A stretch of 64,000 nucleotides of DNA from Kalymmatonema hyalinum WJT4-NPBG1 (GCA_019359075.1 JAHHIB010000009.1:62001-126000), one strand, 5' to 3'. Shown: positions 45,784 through 55,494, counted from the first letter of the stretch. Translations and numbers: made by a program. The notes: generated by a model not told the origin, from the letters alone.

Positions 45784-46440
45784 TCACCAAATAAACGGAA
45801 CCAAGCGGGCGCTAGATTGCTTATACTCGGCATACTCCGGGTATTTTTGGGACATTGACTGTTCTTTGCGGGACATAAGCTGGAGGTAGAAAACTAAGAT
45901 ATATCCAGGCACCAAATAAGCCCAAGGTGAACCAGCAACGACGCTAAAACTCAGATACCGTAGTAGATCCCCAAAGTAATTGATATTTCGGGAGAAGCGC
46001 CATATGTTGTCACGAACTAACCCTGCCCCGTACTGTTTGGCGCTAAGCTTTTGGATATCGGCGGTAGCATTGATCAGACTCCCGAAAATGTAAAGCGATA
46101 GTGCTACAGCAGCTGTGGTCATTGATAAAGGGATGGGGTTGATAAATGCCAGGTATCCCGGTAACACGTAAAAAACCCCGGCTGACAATAGTATGAAAAC
46201 GAACATACCAACCCCTACAGAATCATTAAACATCTGTCGCCGCTGGGGGTAAAACCATTGCTCGATTAGCCACCAAATACAATAGCTGATGTGCAAGCAC
46301 ATATAAATGAGTTGTCGCCAGTCTTGAATGCCGAAGACGACAGCAAAAGCAATTAACCAGAAGATTGGGAGTACTTTTGCTATGTTAATCGCCGTCAGTA
46401 CTGTCACCCCGGTTTTTTCAGCGTTGGCAGTATTTTGCAT
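45784..46440 (-). CDS. DUF1295/isoprenylcysteine methyltransferase-like membrane protein
   Basis: 218 aa from the ATG at 46440. About six transmembrane helices; the C-terminal DIQKLSAKQYGAGLVRDNIWRFSRNINYFGDLLRYLSF is the signature of the DUF1295/steroid-5-alpha-reductase and ICMT-like family, which use NADPH or SAM on lipid-like substrates. Its pairing with a P450 suggests both work on the same lipid or terpenoid. The N-terminal 8 residues match those of the P450. Confidence 0.82.
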   Translation of the reverse strand: MQNTANAEKTGVTVLTAINIAKVLPIFWLIAFAVVFGIQDWRQLIYMCLHISYCIWWLIEQWFYPQRRQMFNDSVGVGMFVFILLSAGVFYVLPGYLAFINPIPLSMTTAAVALSLYIFGSLINATADIQKLSAKQYGAGLVRDNIWRFSRNINYFGDLLRYLSFSVVAGSPWAYLVPGYILVFYLQLMSRKEQSMSQKYPEYAEYKQSSARLVPFIW

Positions 46441-46481
46441 ATACAGTTGTACCAAATTTAGATTTTTAACTTTCCTTCATT

Positions 46482-47252
46482 TTAATTTCGCCGATTCACC
46501 AGGGTTGCGCTAGCTTGGTCAACTGGCATGAGGACAACTTCGTTAATATTTACATGGCTTGGTCGAGTCACGCAAAAAAATACCACATCGGCGACATCAT
46601 CGGGTGTGAGGGGAGTGACTCCCTGGTAAACTTTGCTGGCGCGATCGCTATCTCCGCGAAAACGCACTTCGCTAAATTCGGTTTCTACCATACCAGGATC
46701 AACCGAGGTGACGCGGATAGGGGTTCCTAACAAGTCTTGTTTCAAACCTTCAGAAATGGCTCTGACAGCCGCTTTCGTGCCACAATAGACATTACCATTA
46801 GGATAGGTTTGATGCCCAGCTATTGAACCAATGTTTACCACATGACCGCGATCGCGTTTCACCATTCCAGGAACAACGTAGCGGGTGAGGTAGAGCAAAC
46901 CCTTGATGTTGGTATCAATCATTTCTTCCCAATCTTGGATGTCGCCTTCGTGGAGTTTGTCTAAACCGCGACTGAGACCAGCGTTATTGATTAAGATGTC
47001 GATATCAGACCAGCCAGGGGGTAGGCTTGAGATAGCAGATTCTACGGCAGAGCGATCGCTCACATCTAGCTGTAACAAATGGAACTGTACAGATGTTGTA
47101 TCCGAGAGTTCTACAAGTTCCTGCAAACGCTCCAAGCGCCGCGCCGCTAAAATCAGTTTTGCACCTGCATTTGCGAAGACTTTGGCACAAGCAGCACCGA
47201 TACCACTACTTGCACCAGTAATCAAAACAATTTGATTTTGTACAGAAAGCAT
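46482..47252 (-). CDS. SDR, YdfG-like 3-hydroxy acid/serine dehydrogenase
   Basis: 256 aa. TGASSGIG (12-19), LAARRLERLQEL (NADP-type Arg pair), NNAGLSRGLDKLHEGDIQDWEEMIDTNIKGLLYLTR is the diagnostic stretch of the YdfG group, followed by NIGSIAG (Ser) and YCGTKAAVRAIS (Tyr, Lys), then VDPGMVETEFSEVRFRGD. The family reduces malonic semialdehyde or oxidises L-allo-threonine and serine. It precedes the DUF1295 gene by 42 bases on the same strand and may share its transcript. Confidence 0.92.
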   Translation of the reverse strand: MLSVQNQIVLITGASSGIGAACAKVFANAGAKLILAARRLERLQELVELSDTTSVQFHLLQLDVSDRSAVESAISSLPPGWSDIDILINNAGLSRGLDKLHEGDIQDWEEMIDTNIKGLLYLTRYVVPGMVKRDRGHVVNIGSIAGHQTYPNGNVYCGTKAAVRAISEGLKQDLLGTPIRVTSVDPGMVETEFSEVRFRGDSDRASKVYQGVTPLTPDDVADVVFFCVTRPSHVNINEVVLMPVDQASATLVNRRN

Positions 47253-47263
47253 TTTTAGTCAAA

Positions 47264-47425
47264 AGTCAACAATCAGTGAACAGTTATTAGTAAACAGTAA
47301 ACAGTAAACAGTGAACCTCACAACTGATAACTGTTTTAAGAGTCAAGAGTCAACAATCAGTAAACAGTAAACAGTGAATCTGATAACTGATAACTGGTAA
47401 CTGATAACTGTTTTAAGACTAATGA
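47264..47425. repeat. Short tandem repeat array
   Basis: Overlapping short units: AGTAAACAGT (several copies, 47289-47312 and 47361-47374), AACTGATAACTG (47320-47334, 47383-47411) and ACTAATGACTA at the end, with AGTCAACAATCAGT twice. This is the type of short tandemly repeated DNA common in Nostocales intergenic regions. Confidence 0.8.
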
Positions 47426-47432
47426 CTAATGA

Positions 47433-48284
47433 CTAGTTTTTCACGACCTGCATACGCTGAGTGATCATAACCATACCTTCTCCTCGCATGATCACCGTAG
47501 AAATCCATTGGCTACCAGGGGTAGCTGGTGCGCGTCCAACTTTAAAAATCCCGCCAGATGAAAGTAATTCCAAGTCCACAGGTGTGGGACTCAGCAATTT
47601 ATCTGGTTTAATCGGTTCTTCTAACGCTGCTCCCAATAGATAATCATCACCAAGCGGCTCTTGGACAATTGCGTCCAAACTATACTGCTGACCAACTTTT
47701 ACCTGCTGGGGTAACTTAATATCTACTTGAGGTGGCTTGGTACCAGAGGTGATTTGAGTACGTTCAGACAAAATGTCTTGGCGGACAATTTTGCCTCCAG
47801 CAATGCGCTGACGCGAGCTAATTGTGGCATTGAGAACCGAGTTAGCACTGTTCGTCGAGGGCACGCCAGTTATATTGGTCACTGTTTCGGCGATAATGGC
47901 ATTACCTTCTGATTTCCAAGATTGTACCTGGGTGCTGTATTTCAATTGGGGGTATCGCTGCCAAAGTGCAGTTAAAGCTTTTTCCATACTCTGGCGGGTT
48001 AAGCCATCCCCATGAATGAAATTGGGGCTGTAGAACTGGATCACTCCTTTGACATCGCCCCGGCTTGCTGCGGTATCAATTTGCGTCAATAAATTTTTCA
48101 ATTGGGCGGGTGCATTCTGGGAAGCACTGGGGACGGGTTCTGCAGCTTGGGCTAACTGCGGTGGTGCTTTTGCTTGAGCGCTCCAATTTGTCAATAAACC
48201 GAGTGTCAGCAAGGAAAAAACTAGTAAGCGACTAGATGGCAACAGTGTTGGACTTTTGTGTAGAAACGAAAGAAAATTAGGCAT
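47433..48284 (-). CDS. Exported NTF2-like protein
   Basis: 283 aa from the ATG at 48284. A long signal sequence (LLVFSLLTLGLLTNWSAQA) and a Pro/Ala/Gln linker precede an NTF2-like domain (QLKNLLTQIDTAASRGDVKGVIQFYSPNFIHGDGLTRQSMEKAL to SRQRIAGGKIVRQDIL). A second, beta-rich domain (VDIKLPQQVKVGQQYSLDAIVQEPL ... AATPGSQWISTVIM-like) follows. It is a periplasmic protein of unknown role. There is no clear ribosome site. Divergent from murG with an 85-base gap. Confidence 0.8.
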   Translation of the reverse strand: MPNFLSFLHKSPTLLPSSRLLVFSLLTLGLLTNWSAQAKAPPQLAQAAEPVPSASQNAPAQLKNLLTQIDTAASRGDVKGVIQFYSPNFIHGDGLTRQSMEKALTALWQRYPQLKYSTQVQSWKSEGNAIIAETVTNITGVPSTNSANSVLNATISSRQRIAGGKIVRQDILSERTQITSGTKPPQVDIKLPQQVKVGQQYSLDAIVQEPLGDDYLLGAALEEPIKPDKLLSPTPVDLELLSSGGIFKVGRAPATPGSQWISTVIMRGEGMVMITQRMQVVKN

Positions 48285-48369
48285 GAGCAATAACAAGGCA
48301 ATTTGACTACAGAGGTATGGAAATTGTTTTATCTTAGGTTAAACTAAGCGCTAACAGGGTGGAGAGTTC

Positions 48370-49443
48370 ATGGTACACGCTCCTATACGGTTACTGATAG
48401 CTGCTAGTGGGACTGGCGGACACGTGTTTCCGGCGATCGCACTGGCGGAACACTTGAGCGATTATCAAATCGAATGGCTTGGTGTGCCTAATCGATTAGA
48501 AACTCAGCTTGTTCCTAAGCAGTATCGATTGAATACTATTGCAGTTGAAGGTTTTCAGCAAGGTTTTGGAATTTCCTCTGTTCGTATTTTGGTAAAACTT
48601 ATTGGTTCAATTCTAGAAGTCAGGAAAGTTTTACAACAAGGAAAATTTCAAGGAGTGTTCACCACAGGGGGTTACATCGCCGCACCTGCTGTGATTGCAG
48701 CGCGTTCCTTGGGTTTACCTGTGATTCTGCACGAAGCCAACGCCTTACCTGGTAAAGTCACTCGCTTTCTGGGACCTTGGTGTAATGCGGTGGCGGTGGG
48801 TTTTGAAGTGGCTTCTGGGTATTTGCCCCGCGTTAAAACAATTTACACCAGTACTCCAGTGCGTTCTCAATTCTTACAAGCAGGAATTGAAGCATCGTTG
48901 GATCTCCCCATTCCTGATGGTGTTCCGGTCATCGTTGTCTTTGGTGGTAGCCAGGGAGCGGTTGCGATCAATAAGCTGGTGCGCCAGTGTGCTGATGCTT
49001 GGTTTGATGCTGGTGCTTGGGTTGTGCATTTAACAGGCGATAAAGATCCTGAGGCTGACACTCTGAAACATTCACAGTATATTAATTTACAATTTTATGA
49101 TAATATGGCTGCGTTGTTGCAACGAGCAAATTTAGCAATTACTCGTTCTGGAGCCGGTAGTTTAACGGAAATGGCAGTGTGCGGAACACCAGCAATTTTG
49201 ATTCCGTACCCGTTTGCCGCAGAAGACCATCAGACTTATAATGCAGAAGTTTTTACTTCAGTCGGTGCAGCGATCGCCTTTAAACAGGCGGAGTTGACAG
49301 CAGAGGTATTGCAAAAGAAGGTTTTGGACTTGTTGCAGCATCCAGAAGAATTGCGAAAGATGGGAGAAAAGGCGAAGGCGATCGCTGTTCCTGATAGTGC
49401 GGAGAAATTGGCACAGTTGGTGCGTGAGGTGGTGGAAAGATGA
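48370..49443 (+). CDS. murG: UDP-GlcNAc : lipid I N-acetylglucosaminyltransferase
   Basis: 357-aa GT28 enzyme making lipid II on the inner face of the plasma membrane. Diagnostic segments: GTGGHVFPAIALAEHL (GxGGH), TGGYIAAPAVIAARSLGLPVILHEANALPGKV, VFGGSQGA (second G-loop), and the UDP-GlcNAc site TRSGAGSLTEMAVCGTPAILIPYPFAAEDHQ. Length and order are standard. No other mur gene is adjacent. A HIP1-type repeat (GCGAAGCCTCTCCGAAGGAG, 49454-49473) follows. Confidence 0.96.
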   Translation: MVHAPIRLLIAASGTGGHVFPAIALAEHLSDYQIEWLGVPNRLETQLVPKQYRLNTIAVEGFQQGFGISSVRILVKLIGSILEVRKVLQQGKFQGVFTTGGYIAAPAVIAARSLGLPVILHEANALPGKVTRFLGPWCNAVAVGFEVASGYLPRVKTIYTSTPVRSQFLQAGIEASLDLPIPDGVPVIVVFGGSQGAVAINKLVRQCADAWFDAGAWVVHLTGDKDPEADTLKHSQYINLQFYDNMAALLQRANLAITRSGAGSLTEMAVCGTPAILIPYPFAAEDHQTYNAEVFTSVGAAIAFKQAELTAEVLQKKVLDLLQHPEELRKMGEKAKAIAVPDSAEKLAQLVREVVER

Positions 49444-49528
49444 TGGGGTGTTAGCGAAGCCTCTCCGAAGGAGTTTGGGGTGATGGGGTGATAGGGTGAA
49501 AAAAGAATGACTCTTCCCAGCTCCCTAC

Positions 49529-52500
49529 CTACTCCCGCAATCGAATGCTTTGGTAGCAATTTCGTCCCTTGTCCTTTGCTTGATATAATGCTTTATCTGC
49601 TGCGTTAATCAAAGCTTGTACAGAACCATTGTGAGAAGGGAAAATTGTAGCAATGCCAAAGCTGAGGGTGACATATTTATCTACTAGAGAAGCAATATGT
49701 GCAAGATGGAGTTGTCTGACCTTTTTTTGGATAATTTCAACAACCTGTACTGCTCCGTCACTGTCTGTATTCGGCAAAAGTACCGCAAATTCTTCGCCAC
49801 CATAACGAGCCACTAAATCGGCAGGACGCTTAACAGCACCACTAATTGCTTGAGCAATCTGCATTAAACAAGTATCACCAGCTGGATGACCGTAGGTATC
49901 GTTATAAAGCTTGAAATAATCGACATCGCACAAAATGACGGATAAAGCATTTTGCTCCCTTGCTAACCGCAGCCACTCTTGTTTGAGGTATTGATCAAAA
50001 TGTCGCCGATTGGCAAGCTGAGTCAGCCCATCAAGCTTCGCTAGGCGTTGCAGTTCCTGATTTGCTATTTGCAACTGCTGGTAAAGTTCCGATTGCTGAA
50101 TGGCTATCATCAATTGATCCGCGACTGTCATAGTCAGTTCTACTTCTGAGTCTTGCCAGGTAGATTGTTTGCTTTTTCCTAAAGTCAGGCTACCCCAAAG
50201 TGTTGAATCGATTTGGATTGGCACCATCAGCAATGCTCCCGGAAAGAGTTGAGCAAACTTAGAGTTAATTTGATCATCCATAGTTGTAGTAGTATCGTTA
50301 ATACGCACAACTTCTAATTTTTTGATTTGCTCAGCAATTTTATTGCCCTTATCTGGAATATCCATTTCCAAAAAACTTGTTAAGTCAGGAGTTTGAAGAT
50401 ATTCTGCTACGTGCTTCCAAAGTTTTTGGCTTGGTATGTATTGAACAATTTCTACGCGGTCAACTTGTAAAAGTTTAGCAATCTCAGCAGCAGCGGTGTT
50501 GAAGATAGTTTGCAAGTCGAGTGAGTTACGAATCGTTTTAATGACTCGATTGAGTGCCTTTTCTTTTTCTGCCTGCAATCGTAATGCTTCTTCTGCTTGT
50601 TTTATATCAGTGATATCTACAACAAGCCCATCCCAAACAATTCCTCCATCATCAAAACTACGGGGTGATGCACGAAGATGCAGCCATTTGAGTTTGCCGC
50701 TAGGCGTTCGTGTTCTCAGTTCAATGTTGAAAACTGATAAATTTTTGATCGTTTCATAAGTTGTTTGTAGCAACTTTGGGTAGTCTTGCTCTAAAAACTG
50801 GTTATGAAGAAGACTAAAATCTCTTAAGGCATCTTCGGGTTTGATTTCAGTAATGTTTTCTATGCCTGCACTGATATGGTGTAAGCGGTAGCTGCCATCT
50901 AGTTCGCGTGCAGCTTGGTAGATTGCACCATGAGGCAGGTTATCACCGATAGAACGCAGCAGTGCCTCCCGCTCTGCTAAAGCTACTTCTGCTCGCCTAC
51001 GTTCTGTAATTTCTGCAACGATAATCCCAATGGATCGACTGATTGAGTGATGAATTGGAAAGAAGGACATTAACCAAGTTCGGTTGATTCTAGGAAGTTT
51101 TTGAGTTTCCCGAGTGATTTCGACATTAACGACAGGTTGACCAGTTGTGAGAACTTGTTGACAAAACTCTATCAGCTTGGGCGCTAAATCCGGTACGATT
51201 TCTAAAGGAGTCTTACCGATATGTTCTTTTGTAGAAATTCCATTGATTTCTGCTAAGGTTTCATTGACTAGCGTATAGCGCAGTTGACTATCGAGAACAC
51301 TCATACCGATAGGTGCACTGGTGATGAAACTATCCAATAACTGTTGCTTGTGAGCGACTTCCATCTCCAGTGCTTTGCGCTCATTAATGTCTATTAAATA
51401 GCCCACAAACTCCACAGGATTGCCCTTTTGATCTCGGACTAGTTTCACATCCTCTTCGAGCCAGCAATACGTGCCATCAGCACGCAAGAACCGATATTGG
51501 TGGGAGTGAGAATTTGTTTCAAAATTTTGCGCTATATCTCTCAAGACGCGTTCAATATCTTCTGGATGGACGTGACTTACCCAAAAATCAGAGTTATCTA
51601 AAAAGTCTTGTGGCTGGTATCCTAAAATTGCAGTAACGTTTTCACTGATAAAGGTAGCTCCATAATCCCCATTAGGTTTGGAACTGAAAATAACTGCTGG
51701 GCTAGCTGTTAGTAAATACTTTTGGCGATCGCGAACTTCGCGCAGTTCTGATTGTGTCCGTTTGAGGTTGGTAATATCTCGTCCTTCTGGAATCAGCAGC
51801 ACCACCTCACCTGATTCATCTCGCACTGGCTTGAGCGAAAAGTCAAAATCTGTCATGATGCCATCAGCATCTGGTAAGGTGACTTCCATACGGATGAATT
51901 GTCCTGTTGCTGCTTGGGCGATCGCCGCCTTTAAGTTCTCTTGAGTTTCTAAGTTGCAGATCCAGCAAGAAAGCTCCCAGAAAGGTCGGTTCATCACATC
52001 CTCTCGTCGCGCCCTAATAAAATCCAGCGCTCTTTGGTTAAGTTCCAACACTGTACCGTCAGGAGTGAGAAGCCCGATCAATTGGAATGTCTGCTCAAAG
52101 ATGGCTCGGAATTTGCGCTCACTTTCTTGGAGTGCTTGTGCGACTCGTTGGCGTTCATGCAGTTCGTGCTGCAATTGCTGGTTTATGTTTGCAAGTTCTG
52201 CCGTCCGCTCTCTCACCCGCATTTCCAAAGTAGCATTCATCTGCACTAAAGCTTCTTCAGCCTGCTTGTGTTTGGTGATCTCAATTGCAGTGCTAAGCAC
52301 CAATCGCCTACCATCTGAATCTCTGCCTAAAGGAGCAGAATAAAACTCCCAAATGCGCTGATTTCCGCTACGCGTGTGAACAACGAATTCTCCGTCTGCA
52401 ACACGACAATCCAAAATGTATAAGCGGTCAATGAGTTCTCTGACACATTCTTGACGCTCTCCATAGGCTCGTTCTGTCCACTGGGCAATAGTTGGGATAT

Positions 52501-52990
52501 CTTCAGGCTTGTATCCAGTGATATCTGTCCAAGCATGATTAATTTCCAAAACCTCTCCGTCCTCAGCATGAATCATAATGGGCAGTGGAGAGTACATCAC
52601 AGCACGTCGGAATTGCTGTTCTGATTCCCGTAGTTTTTGTTCTGCTCTTTGACGATGGGCTTCTATCCGGTTTATTGACGAAGCGTTTGACAAGATGAGA
52701 ATCGAGAATATGAGGATTATGATTACGGTTTGTAAAGCGTGAATTAATCTCTGGTCATACTTGTTGACCTCAATCGCCCAAATAGTTAACCAATTGATTG
52801 CAAGCGGCACAATGATTGCCCAGGGTAATAACCGACGTGCGATCGCGAAGCGGGCGCTCTGCGCCATCGCCCTTTGGGCGGCTCCCTCCGCGAGCATCGC
52901 CGCTTGGGGCACTGGGTTTTGCCCAATCGCCCCACCGATTGAGGTGAGGGTAACAAAAGCTACTGCAAATTGACCAATACGTTGATTCAT
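49529..52990 (-). CDS. Multi-PAS/GAF diguanylate cyclase
   Basis: 1153 aa from the ATG at 52990 (TTG at 53014 also in frame). Order: two transmembrane helices (~50-100), five PAS domains with PAC tails (~125, 280, 420, 540, 670), a GAF domain (~815-960) and a C-terminal GGDEF domain (DGLTQLANRRHFDQYL ... YGGEEFAVLLP, an intact GGEEF active site), making cyclic di-GMP. There is no EAL domain. It is a membrane-anchored sensor for several signals. The N-terminal PVPQAAMLAEGAAQRAMAQS, between the first residues and the first helix, is encoded by an inserted HIP1-rich repeat (52838-52905) and is not typical of the family. Confidence 0.93.
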   Translation of the reverse strand: MNQRIGQFAVAFVTLTSIGGAIGQNPVPQAAMLAEGAAQRAMAQSARFAIARRLLPWAIIVPLAINWLTIWAIEVNKYDQRLIHALQTVIIILIFSILILSNASSINRIEAHRQRAEQKLRESEQQFRRAVMYSPLPIMIHAEDGEVLEINHAWTDITGYKPEDIPTIAQWTERAYGERQECVRELIDRLYILDCRVADGEFVVHTRSGNQRIWEFYSAPLGRDSDGRRLVLSTAIEITKHKQAEEALVQMNATLEMRVRERTAELANINQQLQHELHERQRVAQALQESERKFRAIFEQTFQLIGLLTPDGTVLELNQRALDFIRARREDVMNRPFWELSCWICNLETQENLKAAIAQAATGQFIRMEVTLPDADGIMTDFDFSLKPVRDESGEVVLLIPEGRDITNLKRTQSELREVRDRQKYLLTASPAVIFSSKPNGDYGATFISENVTAILGYQPQDFLDNSDFWVSHVHPEDIERVLRDIAQNFETNSHSHQYRFLRADGTYCWLEEDVKLVRDQKGNPVEFVGYLIDINERKALEMEVAHKQQLLDSFITSAPIGMSVLDSQLRYTLVNETLAEINGISTKEHIGKTPLEIVPDLAPKLIEFCQQVLTTGQPVVNVEITRETQKLPRINRTWLMSFFPIHHSISRSIGIIVAEITERRRAEVALAEREALLRSIGDNLPHGAIYQAARELDGSYRLHHISAGIENITEIKPEDALRDFSLLHNQFLEQDYPKLLQTTYETIKNLSVFNIELRTRTPSGKLKWLHLRASPRSFDDGGIVWDGLVVDITDIKQAEEALRLQAEKEKALNRVIKTIRNSLDLQTIFNTAAAEIAKLLQVDRVEIVQYIPSQKLWKHVAEYLQTPDLTSFLEMDIPDKGNKIAEQIKKLEVVRINDTTTTMDDQINSKFAQLFPGALLMVPIQIDSTLWGSLTLGKSKQSTWQDSEVELTMTVADQLMIAIQQSELYQQLQIANQELQRLAKLDGLTQLANRRHFDQYLKQEWLRLAREQNALSVILCDVDYFKLYNDTYGHPAGDTCLMQIAQAISGAVKRPADLVARYGGEEFAVLLPNTDSDGAVQVVEIIQKKVRQLHLAHIASLVDKYVTLSFGIATIFPSHNGSVQALINAADKALYQAKDKGRNCYQSIRLRE

Positions 52991-53035
52991 TTGTGGAAAA
53001 ATACCTAAGTACAAGTTTTTTTTGGCTAGCTTATC

Positions 53036-53230
53036 TCACTCAGTATTGTTTAACTGCCTCAAAGCCAAGGAAAATAGACATATCCGTCCTTGCTGCCAAA
53101 AATAAACTATCTTCTCGGTTGCTTCCAACACAGCCAGAAATTGCTCTTGGGTCAATCTAGTTAGCAAATTCTTTCTTCTATTTGTTTCATAATAGGGTGC
53201 TGTGGCATGAAAATCAAATTTCGATAACAT
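53036..53230 (-). CDS. Small hypothetical protein (64 aa)
   Basis: Not recognised. The sequence FHATAPYYETNRRKNLLTRLTQEQFLAVLEATEKIVYFWQQG is plausible for a folded helical peptide, and it lies 46 bases upstream of the GGDEF gene on the same strand. The ribosome site is weak (GTGAGA). Could be a small conserved protein or a remnant. Confidence 0.35.
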   Translation of the reverse strand: MLSKFDFHATAPYYETNRRKNLLTRLTQEQFLAVLEATEKIVYFWQQGRICLFSLALRQLNNTE

Positions 53231-53449
53231 TTCTCACAAAAATCTATATTCCCATTTTGGAATAGAGCGAAAATGGTGTTCTATATTTTGTAACAAATAA
53301 CAATAAAATCTGGTGTAAAAAGCTATACTTTGAAAATTTACAATTGCCAAATTTCAACTTCTCTAAAAAATACAGCAGTTTGCATCTTTGTGGAACAATG
53401 GGAGGATGTCACTAATGTGTCATATTCTGGCAAATTACCAAAACAAGAA

Positions 53450-53686
53450 ATGTCTCAGAAACAAGCTCTAAGCCCTTGGAAATACAAACCGTGGTGGTGT
53501 CAGCCTTGGTCTATTCTTCTCACAGGCGTAACGTTGATTGGTGGTAGCTGGGTAATATTTAAGACAGTGTGGCTGACGACTCTTGTGTGTGTGCCTGTAT
53601 TGACATGGATGGGTTTCTTTTTGATAATCTGGCCCAAACTCGTTATCAGCAGTGGCGTTTTGGAATCTGAGCAGGATACGGTATAA
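53450..53686 (+). CDS. Small two-helix membrane protein
   Basis: 78 aa from the ATG at 53450; the frame is open from 53330 but the upstream 40 residues are not protein-like. WKYKPWWCQPWSILLTGVTLIGGSWVIF then a second helix TLVCVPVLTWMGFFLIIWP. The WKYKPWWCQPW lead is distinctive and, from memory, typical of a conserved cyanobacterial family of unknown function. The ribosome site is AAGAA only. It probably sits in the thylakoid or plasma membrane. Confidence 0.75.
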   Translation: MSQKQALSPWKYKPWWCQPWSILLTGVTLIGGSWVIFKTVWLTTLVCVPVLTWMGFFLIIWPKLVISSGVLESEQDTV

Positions 53687-53790
53687 AAACGTTTCGTAAT
53701 TCCTCCTCCATTCCTCTCACCGCTGAATCGAAACGATTACACCGGGAGTCTCCTGGAGGTTTGAGATGAATCTTTAGATGCATCAAATCA

Positions 53791-54849
53791 TTAGTTTGTG
53801 TCTAAAGATGGATTGCCAAAACCCATCGACTGCAACATTTTTTCTCGCTTCTTACGTGCAATTTCTTGCAGGTCAACTGTTCTATCAGTTTCATCTACAA
53901 TTTCACCAGTTATTACCTCAAGCACATCTTCCAAGGTCACAACACCAGAGACGTTACCATATTCATCCACTACTACTGCAAGATGCTGACGGGCTTCTAG
54001 GAAGCTTTTAAGCAGTTTATCTGCCCGAATTGTCTCAGGAACAAAGCGAACTTTCCGAGCCAGAGTAGCGATTTTTTGATTGTCCTTTCCTTCAACCAAC
54101 GCTGTCAGCAAGTTCTGTTTTAAAGCAAACCCAATGACTTGATCAATAGAGTCATCAATCACAATAATTCGGGTATGTTGGGAGGCGATAATATTTGTTT
54201 TTCCCTCGGCAAGAGTCAGATCGCCACGTATGTATGTCAGCATGGTTTGGGGTGTCATCACGTCAGCCGCTATCAAATCATTCAATCGAAACACCCGTTG
54301 AATCATTTCTGCTTCGCCGCTTTCGATAATCCCCTCCTGGTGACCGATATTCGCCAATAGCTTTATTTCAGCCTCATTGGTTGTCGGTCTTTTTTTGCCT
54401 TTGGCAAAGGGTGCCGTCACATTTTCTAGAATCCAAACTAAAGGTGTGAAGGCAATGGAAAGTCCAGTAACAGGTAGAGCTGCAAGTGTGGCTATTTGTT
54501 CGGCATAACGCTCTCCAATTGTCTTCGGAATGATTTCACCAAAGATGATAATCAGGAAGGTCAATACTCCTGAAAATACACCTAGCCACGTGTCTCCTAA
54601 TACTTTAGTAGCAATACTACCTGTGAGAATACTGCCAATGATGTTGAAAGTATTGTTGAGAATGACAATGGTCGCAATAGGTCGATTCATTTTTTCACGA
54701 ATCGCCAAAAGTGCCACTGCTGATGGGTTTTTTGACTGAGCTAATTGTCGGACTCTCAGCACAGAAACAGAAAACAGCGCTGTCTCTATACTAGAACAAA
54801 CCGCTGAACCTAAAATAACAACAAGCACTAGGATAATAAGCTGTAGCAT
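53791..54849 (-). CDS. CNNM/CorC-type (HlyC/TlyC) membrane protein
   Basis: 352 aa from the ATG at 54849. An N-terminal DUF21 (CNNM transmembrane) domain with three helices: SAVCSSIETALFSVSVLRVRQL, NNTFNIIGSILTGS and IIIFGEIIPKTIGERYAE are the family's conserved patches. A CBS pair follows (AADVMTPQTMLTYIRGD and AVVVDEYGNVSGVVTLEDVLEVITGEIVDE). The CorC C-terminal domain is absent. The family handles Mg2+ or Na+/Mg2+ exchange; 'hemolysin' naming is historical. Confidence 0.92.
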   Translation of the reverse strand: MLQLIILVLVVILGSAVCSSIETALFSVSVLRVRQLAQSKNPSAVALLAIREKMNRPIATIVILNNTFNIIGSILTGSIATKVLGDTWLGVFSGVLTFLIIIFGEIIPKTIGERYAEQIATLAALPVTGLSIAFTPLVWILENVTAPFAKGKKRPTTNEAEIKLLANIGHQEGIIESGEAEMIQRVFRLNDLIAADVMTPQTMLTYIRGDLTLAEGKTNIIASQHTRIIVIDDSIDQVIGFALKQNLLTALVEGKDNQKIATLARKVRFVPETIRADKLLKSFLEARQHLAVVVDEYGNVSGVVTLEDVLEVITGEIVDETDRTVDLQEIARKKREKMLQSMGFGNPSLDTN

Positions 54850-54903
54850 ATTGTTTCCCAAATATGGGAATGCAAAGTTGTGGTTTACTAGTATGGTTCA
54901 AAA

Positions 54904-55494
54904 TCAATTCACCACTTGACTACCATGAGTACGGGGATCATCCTGACTACTTGTTGGTGCTAGTGGTGCATTAAATTGCGAGACTTTCCCGCTTGCTTGA
55001 GCATAAGGCAAAGGCGAACCAGCAACTAAAGCCTCCACGTTACTTGATAGAATGGTGCGAGGTTGGTCACCAATTGCCTGCGCGACAGGTTCCCCATTCT
55101 TATTTAAATACACGAAATGGGGAATGCCATCTACCCGATATCTCAACATCTCTGGCAGCCACTTCGTATTATCCACATTCAGCATGACAAAATTCACCTT
55201 GTCAGCATACTGCTGTTCCAGTTGCGCGATATCTGGTGCCATTTTTTGGCAGACAGTACACCAATCAGCATAAAACTCCATCAGAGATGGCTTACTATTG
55301 GTTAAAGCCACATCTATTGGTGTAGACTGCTCACCTAACTGAGCAAGAGTTGCAGAGGTTGTCTGAGTTCGTAGTCCCAAAACTAGAGCAACGCTTAGGG
55401 CGATCGCCACTATTGCGATTAAAAAATTTCTCAAGCGCGCCCCAACCTTAGCTTCTGATTTTTCTGGAGAATGAACAGGTGAATCGCTACTCAT
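54904..55494 (-). CDS. txlA: Thioredoxin-like membrane protein TxlA (HCF164 homologue)
   Basis: 196 aa. A single N-terminal membrane anchor (LIAIVAIALSVALVLGL) is followed by a thioredoxin domain with active-site WCTVC (C79, C82), the cis-proline segment RVDGIPHFVYL and the GEPV strand. This is the TxlA/HCF164 group, which passes reducing power across the thylakoid membrane for cytochrome maturation. The C-terminal tail is Ser/Gln-rich. It lies 55 bases upstream of the CNNM gene, possibly co-transcribed. Confidence 0.93.
   Translation of the reverse strand: MSSDSPVHSPEKSEAKVGARLRNFLIAIVAIALSVALVLGLRTQTTSATLAQLGEQSTPIDVALTNSKPSLMEFYADWCTVCQKMAPDIAQLEQQYADKVNFVMLNVDNTKWLPEMLRYRVDGIPHFVYLNKNGEPVAQAIGDQPRTILSSNVEALVAGSPLPYAQASGKVSQFNAPLAPTSSQDDPRTHGSQVVN

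Noticed and set aside
47264-47425. Short repeated units that could suggest CRISPR or iterons
   Set aside because: Units are 7-14 bases, overlapping and without unique spacers; this fits the short tandem repeats of Nostocales.
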